NCBI GenBank assembly: GCA_045531905.1
Contig: JAZSEY010000013.1
Coordinates: 124,001 to 188,000, forward strand
Length of the DNA stretch: 64,000 bases
Direction of reading: 5' to 3'
Source of the DNA: RGIG6919 sp045531905
GTDB taxonomy: Bacteria > Bacillota > Clostridia > Lachnospirales > Lachnospiraceae
Below the pieces are notes generated by a model that had not been told where the DNA came from, searched no databases, and was given only the letters and a program-made list of their open reading frames with translations. A program made the position numbers and the translations under genes. Positions within the stretch are counted from its first letter, which is position 1, and each line of letters starts with the position of its first letter. Positions 1-9,573 of this stretch are shown here, one piece after another.

Positions 1-1
1 T

Positions 2-637
2 GTAAAAGGATACGACGGTAATCCTGTGACAACCAGACAGGATTTTAAGGCATATCTGGATTGGTATGAAGCATTTGCCACAAAGCATAGGGATGTTCGA
101 TTTGTCAATGCTACAGAGGGCGGTGCATGGATTGAAGGAATGGAACATATTTCTTTGATAGAAGCGGTAAAAAAATATGGACTAACATCCATTGATGGAG
201 ATGCATTGCTGAAACAAATTCCACTTGTCATGACGTCCGAAAAACAGATGATTATACACAATGAATATTTACATCTAAAACGATATTTTCATCAAATACA
301 AGCAGAGGTAAAAAATGCGATACGATGGATGAAAATAGGAATTGAGATTTTAGAGAAACGGGATTTGCAAAATCCCAAATTAGGTAAAACAGAGAAAGTC
401 ATGGGAGATTTTCAAGAATTGTATAACAGTTATGCGGGGCATTTTGTGTTGGATATGGTATTGGGAAAAGAGATACAAAATGCGTTGTTAGATTTAGATT
501 TTACAAAGGATGATGTATGTGCGGAACTGAAGCGTCTGTACACAAAAATGCTGGAGTTTTATCAGGGAGTAGAAGGTGCTGTAACCCGAGCAATTCCTTT
601 GTTAAATACGGTGTTACAGAAGATAGAAGAGGAGTAG
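2..637 (+). CDS. Maf (DUF115) glycosylation protein, C-terminal part
   Basis: The frame is open from base 2, so the gene begins left of the window; 211 residues are visible. The stretch FVNATEGGAWIEGM matches the FDATEGGALIQGM end of the DUF115 domain in the Maf gene at 17143, which identifies this as the end of a Maf (motility accessory factor) protein. Maf proteins are known to transfer nonulosonic acids onto flagellin. After the DUF115 end there are about 150 residues that look alpha-helical (LKRYFHQIQAEVKNAIRWMK and on), like the C-terminal extension of the Maf at 12200. It reads straight into the glycosyltransferase downstream, so the two are probably co-transcribed. The GTG at 26 is internal and not a credible start. 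Confidence 0.8.
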   Translation, partial: VKGYDGNPVTTRQDFKAYLDWYEAFATKHRDVRFVNATEGGAWIEGMEHISLIEAVKKYGLTSIDGDALLKQIPLVMTSEKQMIIHNEYLHLKRYFHQIQAEVKNAIRWMKIGIEILEKRDLQNPKLGKTEKVMGDFQELYNSYAGHFVLDMVLGKEIQNALLDLDFTKDDVCAELKRLYTKMLEFYQGVEGAVTRAIPLLNTVLQKIEEE

Positions 638-643
638 ATGCAT

Positions 644-1807
644 ATGAGAATTCTTTTTTGTAAATGGAATGGATGCGCAGAAATCGGTATGGAATCGGCG
701 ATGAAACGTTTAGGACATACAGTGGATTTTGTGCAATATGCATTTGAAGGTGCCGACTATTCAGAAGAGTGTGTAAATTTATTGCAGGCACAGCTGGAGC
801 AGAACACTTATGATTTGGTTTTTTCCCAAAATTTTATTCCCATTGTTTCTAAGGTCTGTAACATTTTTCGTGTGAAATATATTAGTTGGGTTATGGATAG
901 TCCGGCATACCATTTGTATGCACAAACACTGAAAAGTCCGTATAACTATGTGTTTATATTTGACAGAATGCTTTATGAACGGTTTGTTCATGTGAATCCG
1001 GAACATATCTTTTATTATCCATTGGCAACTTGTATGTATGAATGGGAACATGCAAAGAGACAAAAGTCAAATCGGGATTTCAGTGCAGATGTATCCTTTT
1101 TAGGTTCTATGTATGTAACCGAAAGCGTATATGATGCAGTGAAAGACGTTCCGGAATATATCCATGGTTATATGGAGGGCTTGTTAGAAGCACAGTTAAA
1201 TGTATATGGATACAATTTTTTAGAGGATGCATTGCCTATCGAAATTGCAACACAGTATGCAGAATATGCAGATTGGAGACAGACTGAGGATTATGAACGG
1301 GATGTCAAAGGTGTTGTGTCACAGGTGTATTTAGGAAAAAAATGTGCACAGATGGAACGGTTTCGCATTGCTGAGTCATTGATGGATTCAGAAATGGATT
1401 TTAAATTATATACGAATAGTCCCTTGACGGGGAAACTGCAAACTGTCAATCAAGGTGTAGTAGGATATTATGATGAAATGCCCCATGTGTTTGCACAAAG
1501 CAAGATTAATTTAAATATTACTTCTAAGTCGATTTGCAGTGGCTTGCCTCTTAGAATGTTTGATATTATGGGGTGCGGTGGATTTCTATTGACTAACTAT
1601 CAGAGTGAGTTGGCAGAGTATTTTGAAATTGGAAAAGAGTTGGCTGTATACGAAAGTATTCCGCATCTTCTGGAGCAGGTACGTTACTACGTTGACCATG
1701 AGGATGAAAGAAGAGAGATAGCAAAAAGAGGATATGAAAAGGTAAAGCAACACTTTTCTTATGATGTGGCATTACCGGAATTGTTTTATATAGCGGGTCT
1801 TAGATAA
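644..1807 (+). CDS. DUF3880/CgeB-type glycosyltransferase (paralogue A)
   Basis: This 387-residue protein has an N-terminal DUF3880-like half, with YISWVMDSPAYHLY around residue 85. Its C-terminal half is of the Glyco_trans_1_2 (CgeB-like) type, with KINLNITSKS followed by SGLPLRMFDIMGCGGFLLTN. The family is a GT-B fold, often found in flagellar and spore glycosylation loci; the donor sugar cannot be read from sequence. I place the start at the second ATG (644) because AGAGGAG at 628-634 sits 9 nt from it but only 3 nt from the ATG at 638. It abuts the upstream Maf gene. Its closest relative here is the reverse-strand gene at 9574-10740 (ILFCKWNG against IVFCKWTS at the N-terminus). Confidence 0.85.
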   Translation: MRILFCKWNGCAEIGMESAMKRLGHTVDFVQYAFEGADYSEECVNLLQAQLEQNTYDLVFSQNFIPIVSKVCNIFRVKYISWVMDSPAYHLYAQTLKSPYNYVFIFDRMLYERFVHVNPEHIFYYPLATCMYEWEHAKRQKSNRDFSADVSFLGSMYVTESVYDAVKDVPEYIHGYMEGLLEAQLNVYGYNFLEDALPIEIATQYAEYADWRQTEDYERDVKGVVSQVYLGKKCAQMERFRIAESLMDSEMDFKLYTNSPLTGKLQTVNQGVVGYYDEMPHVFAQSKINLNITSKSICSGLPLRMFDIMGCGGFLLTNYQSELAEYFEIGKELAVYESIPHLLEQVRYYVDHEDERREIAKRGYEKVKQHFSYDVALPELFYIAGLR

Positions 1808-1809
1808 TA

Positions 1810-1847
1810 AAAAGGCTGGATTTCCTAAAGTGGAAATCCGGCCTTTT
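1810..1847. terminator. Bidirectional terminator between convergent glycosyltransferases
   Basis: A 16-bp stem (1810-1825 with 1832-1847, one G-T wobble) has a 6-nt loop, A-rich on the left and ending in TTTT on the right. It lies between two convergent genes and its right arm contains the last codons of the reverse-strand gene, so it can serve both strands. Confidence 0.85.
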
Positions 1848-3012
1848 CAAGATTTTGAATCATTTCCTTGGCGCGGTGAATCATGGTATGGTTTTCTAAT
1901 ACATTTTGATAACCGTTTCGTGCAATTTGCAGGCGTTCATCGTCATGTTGCAAGTAATAGCGAATTTTATCCTCCAGTTCTTCTATGCTGGTATACATAA
2001 CAAAATCTCTATCTGGTTCGAAATGCCTTACCATATCTGCCCTGTAGTTTGCCATCAGAAAACCGCAAGACCCCATTACATCGAAGCATCTTTGGGAGAT
2101 GCCAGTGGCAATCCGTGGAATGGTGACATGAAGATTGATTTTGCTTAAATTCGCAACCTTTGCAAATTCTTCGTTGTATTTTACTTCTCCCCTTTGACGT
2201 ATATAAAAAGGAAGTTCTTGCTTTGGTCCGTACAGTGTGACATCAAAGCAATGGGACAAGTGTTCTAGCATAAACATCCGGTCTCTGTTGGCAATGCGAC
2301 GGCTGATTAGTATCATGGCATAGTAGTATTTGTCAGGGATCAGATATTTGTTGCGATAGCCCTCCGGTAAGAAGTGATTAAAATGTTCGCATATTTCGTC
2401 ATTAAAACAATCATATATGGATTCAGAATCCCAACGACCGGTGTAATAATCAAACAAGTATTCAATATAGTCCCGAATCGCAGTGGGCAGAATATTGATT
2501 TTTTCTATCTCGTGGTATTCATCATAGGTATAAAGATTCCCAACAAAAGATACATCGGAAGAAAATCTGTCAATATCAGTCTCGGTAATAATTGTGCCAC
2601 CTAACCGGCTGGTATTAGCAGCTAAAGGCATATAATAGATATGTGGTGGGTTTAAGTTTGCTTTCACCAGGTTATATTCTTCACTGTCAAAAACATAGGT
2701 GAAGTTATAAGGACTTTTTATCTGCTCCGTATGAAGTGGTAATGTGGGAGAATCAAAGGTCCAGCAAACATAAGGGATTTCAAACTCTGTACAAATCTCA
2801 GAAATTTGTGGAACAAAATTGTAGGAAAGTATAAACCAATAAGAATTTCCTTGTAGTTCTTTTCTAAGAAGCTCAGCGTTTTCTGTTTGTTCCTTTTGAT
2901 AGGTGAAAAATTCTCTGTCAAAAAATTTCATCTCATAGTTTAGTTCTAGAAATGCCCATGCTATATCGTGAATTTTAAATTTATCCGTGTAAATAAAGAG
3001 TATTTTTCGCAC
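1825..3012 (-). CDS. DUF3880/CgeB-type glycosyltransferase (paralogue B)
   Basis: This 395-residue protein has the same two-part layout as its neighbours. IPYVCWTFDSPTLPLH lies in the DUF3880-like half and KINLHVTIPRIATGISQRCF, then DVMGSCGFLMANY, in the GT-B C-terminal half. The usual SGLPLRCFD loop has become TGISQRCFD, a small departure from the other copies. The start MRKILFIYTDKF follows a GGAG-type ribosome site. It is transcribed alone, convergent with the gene at 644 and divergent from the GT2 at 3142. Its nearest relative here is the gene at 6035-7207 (LFIYTDKF against LYLYTDHF). Confidence 0.85.
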   Translation of the reverse strand: MRKILFIYTDKFKIHDIAWAFLELNYEMKFFDREFFTYQKEQTENAELLRKELQGNSYWFILSYNFVPQISEICTEFEIPYVCWTFDSPTLPLHTEQIKSPYNFTYVFDSEEYNLVKANLNPPHIYYMPLAANTSRLGGTIITETDIDRFSSDVSFVGNLYTYDEYHEIEKINILPTAIRDYIEYLFDYYTGRWDSESIYDCFNDEICEHFNHFLPEGYRNKYLIPDKYYYAMILISRRIANRDRMFMLEHLSHCFDVTLYGPKQELPFYIRQRGEVKYNEEFAKVANLSKINLHVTIPRIATGISQRCFDVMGSCGFLMANYRADMVRHFEPDRDFVMYTSIEELEDKIRYYLQHDDERLQIARNGYQNVLENHTMIHRAKEMIQNLEKAGFPL

Positions 3013-3068
3013 AATATCTGCCTCATTTCTCCTTGATTAATCTATGTATAATTATACCATAACATACA

Positions 3069-3098
3069 TTGTGTTCAAGGGTTTTCGTATGTTATAAT
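3069..3098 (+). promoter_or_regulatory. Promoter of the GT2/methyltransferase pair
   Basis: TTGTGT (3069-3074), an 18-nt spacer and a perfect TATAAT (3093-3098) form a sigma-A type promoter. The -10 box overlaps the upstream in-frame ATG at 3097, so that ATG lies before the transcript begins. This supports the start at 3142. Confidence 0.6.
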
Positions 3099-3141
3099 GT
3101 ACGCAGTTGGGGATTATATAGAAGGTAGATTGGGGAATTGT

Positions 3142-4209
3142 ATGGGGAAAAAGGTTAGTATTATTATTCCGTGCTTTAATCTGACTAAGACATGCGATTG
3201 TGGTGATGGACAAGAAGATATATTTGACACATGTATGCAGTCTGTCTTTGGTCAGACAATCGGTATGGAAAATGTGGAAATCGTATTGGTGAATGATGCA
3301 TCTACGGATGCAGGCAATACAGATTTGATTTTAAGGCATTACGAACAACAGTATCCTGAAGATGTGATTGTGGTTACATTGTCTGAGAATATGAGGCAAG
3401 GTGGTGCCAGAAATGTAGGGCTAAGTTATGCAACAGGAGAGTATGTTGCATTTTTGGATGCAGATGACTGGGTGGATGTGACGTTATTCGAAAAAACCTG
3501 TAAGATGGCGGATCATTACGGGCTGGACATGGTGTATTTTTTCCATCAGGCTGTAAAGGGTGATTTGAAGGTGCCAATGGATGATATGGATACGCCTACT
3601 GGTGTGTATGAAGTGCATACTGTGCTAGATAGAAAGGCTTTTTTGATGACACAGATAGTGGATTTGCGTTGTACAACAAAGCTGTATCGAAGAACTTTTT
3701 TAAAGGAGACAGGAGTTGCCTTTCCAGAACATAAGATATACGAGGAACCAAAGTTTACATATCCATTGTTGTTTTATGGGACGAAATATGGAGTGTTAGC
3801 AGAGAATTTATATAATTATAGAATGAATGAACATAGCACAATGAATACCAGTCAGCGGTTTGAAAGGTTAAGGAATCACCCAGAGGTACAGCTTTCCTTG
3901 TTTGAAGAGATGGTGGAACGCGAATTGTTGGAAGAGTACTATGATGAAATCACGTATCATTTTCTCCATTCATTTTTTTGTGAAACCCTATTGTTTTCAG
4001 CAAATCAAAACATTGAGGTGCCCATAGATTTCTTTATGGCAATGCAGAATATTGTAAAGCAATGCATTCCGGATTGGGAACAGAACACATATATCAAGAT
4101 GAGTCCTGAGTCAGTTACTTCAGTGATTCTGCAGTTAGGTTTAAAGCAACAGTATGATCAAGAAACGCTTACAGAGTTTTGTAAGCGGATTAAACAGGTA
4201 TGGGAGTGA
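3142..4209 (+). CDS. GT2-family glycosyltransferase
   Basis: This 355-residue protein opens with VSIIIPCFN, the standard start of a GT-A family 2 domain. VNDASTD and the FLDADDW motif follow, the latter giving the metal/nucleotide-sugar binding aspartates. It probably transfers a sugar in the cytoplasm to a glycan or protein acceptor; donor and acceptor are unknown. The C-terminal 130 residues are helical and lack a recognised motif. The start at 3142 (MGKKVSIIIP) is preferred because the longer in-frame start overlaps the -10 box. The next gene begins 4 nt after its stop, so the two form an operon. It resembles the GT2 at 8504 (VSIIIPCFN and FLDADDW against ISIIIPCYN and YVDSDDW). Confidence 0.85.
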   Translation: MGKKVSIIIPCFNLTKTCDCGDGQEDIFDTCMQSVFGQTIGMENVEIVLVNDASTDAGNTDLILRHYEQQYPEDVIVVTLSENMRQGGARNVGLSYATGEYVAFLDADDWVDVTLFEKTCKMADHYGLDMVYFFHQAVKGDLKVPMDDMDTPTGVYEVHTVLDRKAFLMTQIVDLRCTTKLYRRTFLKETGVAFPEHKIYEEPKFTYPLLFYGTKYGVLAENLYNYRMNEHSTMNTSQRFERLRNHPEVQLSLFEEMVERELLEEYYDEITYHFLHSFFCETLLFSANQNIEVPIDFFMAMQNIVKQCIPDWEQNTYIKMSPESVTSVILQLGLKQQYDQETLTEFCKRIKQVWE

Positions 4210-4213
4210 CAAT

Positions 4214-6034
4214 ATGACAGAAAAAATCGGAAATGTAGTTTTGAATTTAAAATATTATAGTGGTGCAGATTTGTATAGTGATGGCTCAATTGAAGATGTC
4301 ATGCTGGAAATATGCAAAAATGGTCAGAAGCAATATGCTCTAGAGCATGAAACAGCTTGGCCGATATTATACCATTTTTCACCTATTAGACATCATGTGC
4401 TGGATTGGTATCCGATGAATCCGGACGCTTCTGTATTGGAGATTGGAGCCGGATGTGGTGCTATAACAGGCATTCTTAGCAAGAAAGTAAAGCGTGTTGT
4501 TTGTATTGAACTTTCTAAGAGACGTTCTATGATTAATGCCTACCAGAATCAGGATTGCAATAATGTAGAGATTTATGTTGGAAAATACGAAGATGTTAAA
4601 TTGGAGGAAAAGTTTGATTACATTACTCTGATTGGTGTACTAGAGTATGCTACTTATTATACTAGCGCAGACAATCCGTTTCAGGCAATGCTGGAACAGA
4701 TTCAGACTATGTTAAAGCCTGGTGGAAAATTGTTAATCGCTATAGAGAATCGCATGGGATTAAAATATATCAATGGAGCAAAAGAAGACCATACGGGAAA
4801 ATGGTTTGATGGTATTCATGACTATGCGAATAAAAGTGGTGCACGCACATTTACAAAGGCAGAACTTACTTCGATTTTGCAATCAGCGGGTTATTCGTCG
4901 CATAGGTTTTGGGGCATGCTGCCAGATTATAAGTTGCCATATGCTGTGATTTCAGGGGATTTTGTACCAAACGTGGGTGGTTTTAGAGGATATGATGCTA
5001 CCTATGATGGTATGAGATATCAGTTTTCTAAGGAGCATATGCTATGGGATGCCATTGCAGGAGAGAGAAGTTTGGTAAACTTTGCCAATTCCTTTTTTGT
5101 GGAAGCCGGCGTGGAGGTTGCATTGACGGATGTACGATATGTGCGATATAGCATATTTAGGGAAAATAAATTCCACACCCGCACGATGATAAAGCAGGAT
5201 AAAGGGCAGTGGATGGTAACTAAGACACCAATGAATCCGCAGGCGGAAACACATGTGAACTCTATGATGGATAAATATCAATGGATTAAGGATATTTATC
5301 GTGAGATGCATGTAATTCCACCAAAGATAGAGGCTGGCGATGTTGTTTATCCAGTTGTGGAAGGAGATACTGTACATAATATATTGTGGACATATCGATT
5401 TGGAAAAGATGGATTGTTGCAAGCAATAGAAAAATACACCAGTAGAATTTTAAATATGCAGGAATCTGCTGTGACAACATTTAGCAAAACAGACGAATTT
5501 GTCAGTGTGTTTGGTGATGCGGATTGCGAAGGGGAACCTGCAGTTAAAGTTGGTAATATTGACAGCAATTTTGACAATGTGGTTGAGAATAACGGTGAAT
5601 TATATTGTTACGATTATGAATGGACATTTCCGTTTGCTGTGCCGATTGGGTTCATAAGGTTTAGAATGTTAAAGACCTGGTATGGTGCTGTGCAGGATTA
5701 TGTTCCGTTTGAGGATGCGGTAGACTTTTTGGTGGCAACCGGTTTTTCCTATCATCAGATAGATACATATATGAGCATGGAACGAAGCTTTATGAGATAT
5801 GTTCGAGAGCGGGAAAATAATTGTTTGGAGAACTATGGGAAGAGTTATGTGACCTTTGACCAGTTGACGGAATCCTTTGATAAGATTAATCATGACAAGC
5901 AGTCTCTGGAGGAGATGTTAGACAAGTTATATGAAAGTCGTGATGATTTGCAGAAAAAACTAGATCGCCATACGCAAAATGAAGAACGGTTGCGTAAAGC
6001 GATCAAGCGGCTAGAAGTGAAATTACAATCGTGA
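4214..6034 (+). CDS. SAM-dependent methyltransferase with C-terminal coiled coil
   Basis: This 606-residue protein carries a class I methyltransferase domain near residues 50-200. SVLEIGAGCGAITGIL is the SAM-binding glycine loop, VVCIELSKRR the acidic strand-2 end, and YITLIGVLEY lies at motif IV. A middle region of about 300 residues has no motif I recognise. The last 60 residues (LEEMLDKLYESRDDLQKKLD) form a coiled coil. GGGAG at 4202-4206 sits 7 nt before the ATG at 4214, which decides the start. Similar large methyltransferases occur in O-antigen and glycosylation clusters, where they methylate sugars or terminate chains; that role is inference here. Its stop abuts the stop of the convergent gene. 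Confidence 0.8.
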   Translation: MTEKIGNVVLNLKYYSGADLYSDGSIEDVMLEICKNGQKQYALEHETAWPILYHFSPIRHHVLDWYPMNPDASVLEIGAGCGAITGILSKKVKRVVCIELSKRRSMINAYQNQDCNNVEIYVGKYEDVKLEEKFDYITLIGVLEYATYYTSADNPFQAMLEQIQTMLKPGGKLLIAIENRMGLKYINGAKEDHTGKWFDGIHDYANKSGARTFTKAELTSILQSAGYSSHRFWGMLPDYKLPYAVISGDFVPNVGGFRGYDATYDGMRYQFSKEHMLWDAIAGERSLVNFANSFFVEAGVEVALTDVRYVRYSIFRENKFHTRTMIKQDKGQWMVTKTPMNPQAETHVNSMMDKYQWIKDIYREMHVIPPKIEAGDVVYPVVEGDTVHNILWTYRFGKDGLLQAIEKYTSRILNMQESAVTTFSKTDEFVSVFGDADCEGEPAVKVGNIDSNFDNVVENNGELYCYDYEWTFPFAVPIGFIRFRMLKTWYGAVQDYVPFEDAVDFLVATGFSYHQIDTYMSMERSFMRYVRERENNCLENYGKSYVTFDQLTESFDKINHDKQSLEEMLDKLYESRDDLQKKLDRHTQNEERLRKAIKRLEVKLQS

Positions 6035-7207
6035 TTATAAGGATGTGATAATAGATAGTATGGTAGATACACGTTGCTGGTAGGTATGATGCTTGCGTAT
6101 TGTGTCAAAACCGGTAGTGGAAATTTGTTTTCTTTCCGTATCATGTTGTAGATAATATGCAGTTTTATCTTCTAATTCAGGGAGACTTCTATATATGATG
6201 CAATCCTTGCCTTCTGTAAAGAGTTCGTCAAAATCGCTCTGATAGTTTGTAAGCAAAAAGCCACCTGCAGCCATGACGTCAAAACAACGCAAAGGAATAC
6301 CGGAACGCATACCATGTAGGGTAGTGTTTAGGTTGATTTTGCTATGTTTGAACGCAACGCTCATAGCATCATAGTAATTTACACTTGGATGGCAGTCTAC
6401 GTTGTGCAATACAGAAATATCTGTAGAATTTTTATGATATAGGCGCACAGCGTGTTTTTTTGCAAGACGGTTTAGCATATCGATACGTTCGCGACAGGCA
6501 ATTGGTTTGCTCAATAAAATGTCAGCAAAATATCGTTGGTTTGGCATACGTTCATCATTTTTTAGATACGCCGGCAGACGCTGTTGCAGATAATCGGCAT
6601 CTGCTTTACTAAACCAATCGTAGATGCTGTCACCGCCCCAGACTCCGTGGAAGTAGGAAAATGCCTGCTCAAAATAGTCACGTTCTTCTAGGGAAAGGAT
6701 GGGTTCCAAATCCACGTAGGTGTTTTGTTGATACAAGTCGCCCACAAAACTGACGTCGTAGGTATAGTGCTTGATGGCATCGCTATTTGCACTGATGGCT
6801 TGTATACGTTCTACATTTGCGGCAAGTGGTAAGTAGAATAAGTTTGGTATTGTAAAGTGTTCCTTTAGGTAGGTGTATTCATTCTTATCATATACAAATA
6901 ATACATTACAACTATTTTCAATACTGTCGTTATATAGAGAATGCAGTATGGAATCATAAGTCCAACTGATATAAGGAATGTTGTGATTGTTGCAAAGATT
7001 TGATATATATGGAACGTAGCCGAAATTGATGACGGCGTCATAACTGTTGGTAACCAACAGGGAATCCAACTGAGTAAGCAAAGTCTGGTTAGGCTCATAA
7101 GTCATGAATGGGGTGTCGAAGGTGTCAATGCTGTGTTCCGTCTGTCGTAGTGCAAGCAACAAGTCATAGTTTTGAAAATGGTCAGTATATAGATAAAGCA
7201 GATTCAT
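6035..7207 (-). CDS. DUF3880/CgeB-type glycosyltransferase (paralogue B')
   Basis: This 390-residue protein has IPYISWTYDS in the DUF3880-like half and KINLNTTLHGMRSGIPLRCF, then DVMAAGGFLLTNYQ, in the GT-B half. It is most like the gene at 1825-3012, suggesting duplication. It is a single-gene unit, convergent with the methyltransferase (stop codons touch, leaving no room for a separate terminator) and divergent from the next glycosyltransferase at 7316. Sugar donor unknown. Confidence 0.85.
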   Translation of the reverse strand: MNLLYLYTDHFQNYDLLLALRQTEHSIDTFDTPFMTYEPNQTLLTQLDSLLVTNSYDAVINFGYVPYISNLCNNHNIPYISWTYDSILHSLYNDSIENSCNVLFVYDKNEYTYLKEHFTIPNLFYLPLAANVERIQAISANSDAIKHYTYDVSFVGDLYQQNTYVDLEPILSLEERDYFEQAFSYFHGVWGGDSIYDWFSKADADYLQQRLPAYLKNDERMPNQRYFADILLSKPIACRERIDMLNRLAKKHAVRLYHKNSTDISVLHNVDCHPSVNYYDAMSVAFKHSKINLNTTLHGMRSGIPLRCFDVMAAGGFLLTNYQSDFDELFTEGKDCIIYRSLPELEDKTAYYLQHDTERKQISTTGFDTIRKHHTYQQRVSTILSIITSL

Positions 7208-7260
7208 AGGGGCTCCTTTTAGATTTTGTATACTGTTTTTAATGTTTTATAGATAGGATA

Positions 7261-7289
7261 ATTATATCAAAAGGAATAATAAAAACCAA
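7261..7289 (-). promoter_or_regulatory. Promoter for the reverse-strand glycosyltransferase at 6035-7207
   Basis: Read on the reverse strand: TTGGTT (7284-7289), a 17-nt spacer and TATAAT (7261-7266). A weaker forward candidate for the gene at 7316 is TTGTAT (7226-7231), 16 nt, TATAGA (7248-7253), so the two divergent promoters would overlap in the 108-nt gap. Confidence 0.5.
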
Positions 7290-7315
7290 CCATTACATGA
7301 TGGAGTCGGAGAAGT

Positions 7316-8500
7316 ATGGAGGAAAGCGTGAAGGTATTAATATTTGATGCAGAAACATTTGGAGATAGAGATATTGTTGAGGCGTTTATTGCATTGGGAC
7401 ACGAACCAGTCATTATACCATTGAAGCCTGTTAGCAAAGAGCGGGACGAGAGTTTTATGGGGCAGTGCTTGCAGGTGGTGAAGGATAAGCATGTGGACAT
7501 GGTGTTTACTTCTAATTTTTATCCTTCGGTGGCAGAGGTATGCCGTCATGTCAACATTGTGTATGTTGCGTGGGTGTATGATAGTCCGCAATTGTTGCTA
7601 TATCATCAATCCATCCATTATCCGACGAATTATGTATTTATGTTTGATTCCGCGGAATGTGAAAAATTAGCAGGTCTGGGTGTGAAAACTGTTTATTATA
7701 TGCCACTGGCGGTGAATGTGGAAAGATTGGATAAACTTGTGGCGACGGAAGAGCAGAAGAAAAAATATAGTGCAGATGTGGCATTTGTAGGAACCTTTTA
7801 TGACCAGAAATCAAAGTTTTATGACCGATTGTCAAAGCATTTAAGTGATTATGATAAGGGGTATTTGGAGGCCTTGATGCAGGCCCAGAGAAATGTTTAT
7901 GGGTATTTCTTTTTAGAAGAACGACTGAGAGAGCATGATATTTTGGAACGCATGTATGAAGCAATGCCATATGCGATTGAAGAAGACTATTTTGCTACAA
8001 AGGAATATGCCTATGCTAATTATTTTCTCGGTAGAAAAATTGCTGAAATTGAGAGAAAAGAAGTGCTTGGTATCTTAGGTCAGGTGTGTGATACAAAAGT
8101 GTATACCAATGGAGATACCGGTAATATGCCGGGAATTAAGCATATGGGTACGCTGGAATATTACGAAGAAATGCCGATTGCGTTTCGTCAGGCAAAAATC
8201 AATCTAAACATATCCCTACGAACTATACAGACAGGCATTCCGCTTCGGTGCTTTGATATCATGGGTGCTGGTGGATTTTTGCTTACTAACTATCAGGCAG
8301 ATTTTGAGCCACTGTTTGAGGCTGGTGTGGATTATGTGTATTATGACAGCAAAATGGACATGTATGATAAAATTGTATATTATTTGGAACATGATGAGGA
8401 GCGGCAGTGGATTGCCAGAAATGGTTACGAAAAGGTTCGAAACCATCATAGTTATGTGAAGCGACTTGCAGATATGTTGCAGATTGTGAAAGGGGACTAA
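7316..8500 (+). CDS. DUF3880/CgeB-type glycosyltransferase (paralogue C)
   Basis: This 394-residue protein has YVAWVYDSPQLLLYHQ in the DUF3880-like half and KINLNISLRTIQTGIPLRCF, then DIMGAGGFLLTNYQ, in the GT-B half. The N-terminus (VKVLIFDAETFGDRDIV) differs from the A and B types, so I treat it as a third subtype. A GGAG lies just before the ATG at 7316. The following GT2 starts 3 nt after the stop, so the pair is a two-gene operon, repeating the GT-B plus GT2 association seen elsewhere in this island. Confidence 0.85.
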   Translation: MEESVKVLIFDAETFGDRDIVEAFIALGHEPVIIPLKPVSKERDESFMGQCLQVVKDKHVDMVFTSNFYPSVAEVCRHVNIVYVAWVYDSPQLLLYHQSIHYPTNYVFMFDSAECEKLAGLGVKTVYYMPLAVNVERLDKLVATEEQKKKYSADVAFVGTFYDQKSKFYDRLSKHLSDYDKGYLEALMQAQRNVYGYFFLEERLREHDILERMYEAMPYAIEEDYFATKEYAYANYFLGRKIAEIERKEVLGILGQVCDTKVYTNGDTGNMPGIKHMGTLEYYEEMPIAFRQAKINLNISLRTIQTGIPLRCFDIMGAGGFLLTNYQADFEPLFEAGVDYVYYDSKMDMYDKIVYYLEHDEERQWIARNGYEKVRNHHSYVKRLADMLQIVKGD

Positions 8501-8503
8501 ACT

Positions 8504-9517
8504 ATGAAGAAGATTAGCATTATTATTCCCTGTTATAATGTGGAACCTTACATTGAAAGATGCTTGGAGTCTTTGGTGCATCAGACGATCGGAATTGAGA
8601 ATCTGGAGTTGATTTTGGTTAACGATGCCTCTACAGATAATACACTTTCTTACTTGGTTACATATGAAGCGAAATATACGGAATCTGTCATTGTGATTGA
8701 TTGTAAGGAAAACGGAAGGCAGGGAACGGCAAGAAATATTGGTCTTACATATGCAACGGCAGACTATATTGCATATGTGGATTCTGATGACTGGTGTGAA
8801 TTGGATATGTTTGAACGCCTATACGATAAATCGCAGGAATATGACTGTGAGATGGTGATATGTGAATGTATTAGGGATAGGGGCGATGGTATCTGTGAAA
8901 AAAAATCAGAGAATAACCGTTTGATGATATTTGATACAGAGGAAAAGGTATCAGATTGTATTGTGAATCGTTCTATTGGTGAAGCGGCATGGGCAAGGCT
9001 GATTAAAAAGAGTCTGTTAGTAGACAACAAGATTTATTTCGCAGAAGGGTTATACTATGAAGATGTCTTGTGGTTGAATCTATTATATCCATATGTAAAG
9101 AATGTGTATTATATGGATGAACAGTTGTATCATTATTTTGTGAATACAGAGTCAACAGTGTTAATAAAAAATACGGAACGACATTTGGAATTCTTTGATG
9201 TGGTGGAAATGCTTTGGCAGGAATATCATGAGCGGGGCTTGTGGGATAAATATAAAACTGCGTTGGAGCTGGATTACATTCGTACGTTATATTTCCAGGG
9301 ACTTAAGATGATTAGCTTGCGATTTGATATACCACCATTTGCTGTGTTTCAATACATGGTTGATGCAATTCATGAACGTATACCAGATTGGAAGAATAAT
9401 CCATATGTAATCAACCATTTATATCCATTTTATCAAAGGTTGTTGTTCCTAACTGAAAGTAATATATCAGAGAAGGAGTTTCTTGAACTGATAGATGTTG
9501 TAAAAGATGCTTGGTAA
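8504..9517 (+). CDS. GT2-family glycosyltransferase
   Basis: This 337-residue protein has a GT-A domain at the N-terminus: ISIIIPCYNVEPYIERCLES, then VNDASTDNT, then YVDSDDW with the metal-binding aspartates. The invariant segment GRQGTARNIGL is present. The C-terminal third is helical and resembles the second half of the GT2 at 3142. It directly follows the DUF3880 glycosyltransferase and is probably translated from the same message. Substrate not determinable. Confidence 0.85.
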   Translation: MKKISIIIPCYNVEPYIERCLESLVHQTIGIENLELILVNDASTDNTLSYLVTYEAKYTESVIVIDCKENGRQGTARNIGLTYATADYIAYVDSDDWCELDMFERLYDKSQEYDCEMVICECIRDRGDGICEKKSENNRLMIFDTEEKVSDCIVNRSIGEAAWARLIKKSLLVDNKIYFAEGLYYEDVLWLNLLYPYVKNVYYMDEQLYHYFVNTESTVLIKNTERHLEFFDVVEMLWQEYHERGLWDKYKTALELDYIRTLYFQGLKMISLRFDIPPFAVFQYMVDAIHERIPDWKNNPYVINHLYPFYQRLLFLTESNISEKEFLELIDVVKDAW

Positions 9518-9520
9518 AAC

Positions 9521-9563
9521 AAAGGGCTGTAATTATACGTGTTGCGTATAGTTACAGCCTTTT
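9521..9563. terminator. Bidirectional terminator
   Basis: A 14-bp stem (9525-9538 with 9546-9559, one wobble) has a 7-nt loop, AAA before and TTTT after. It lies between the convergent GT2 and the reverse-strand glycosyltransferase. Confidence 0.85.
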
Positions 9564-9573
9564 GATATTGCGT

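Noticed and set aside
3097..3141. Upstream in-frame start for the GT2 gene
   Set aside because: The ATG overlaps the TATAAT box, so it is not in the transcript.
5042..5577. Several reverse-strand frames of 64-126 codons within the methyltransferase gene
   Set aside because: Antisense shadows without ribosome sites or family features.
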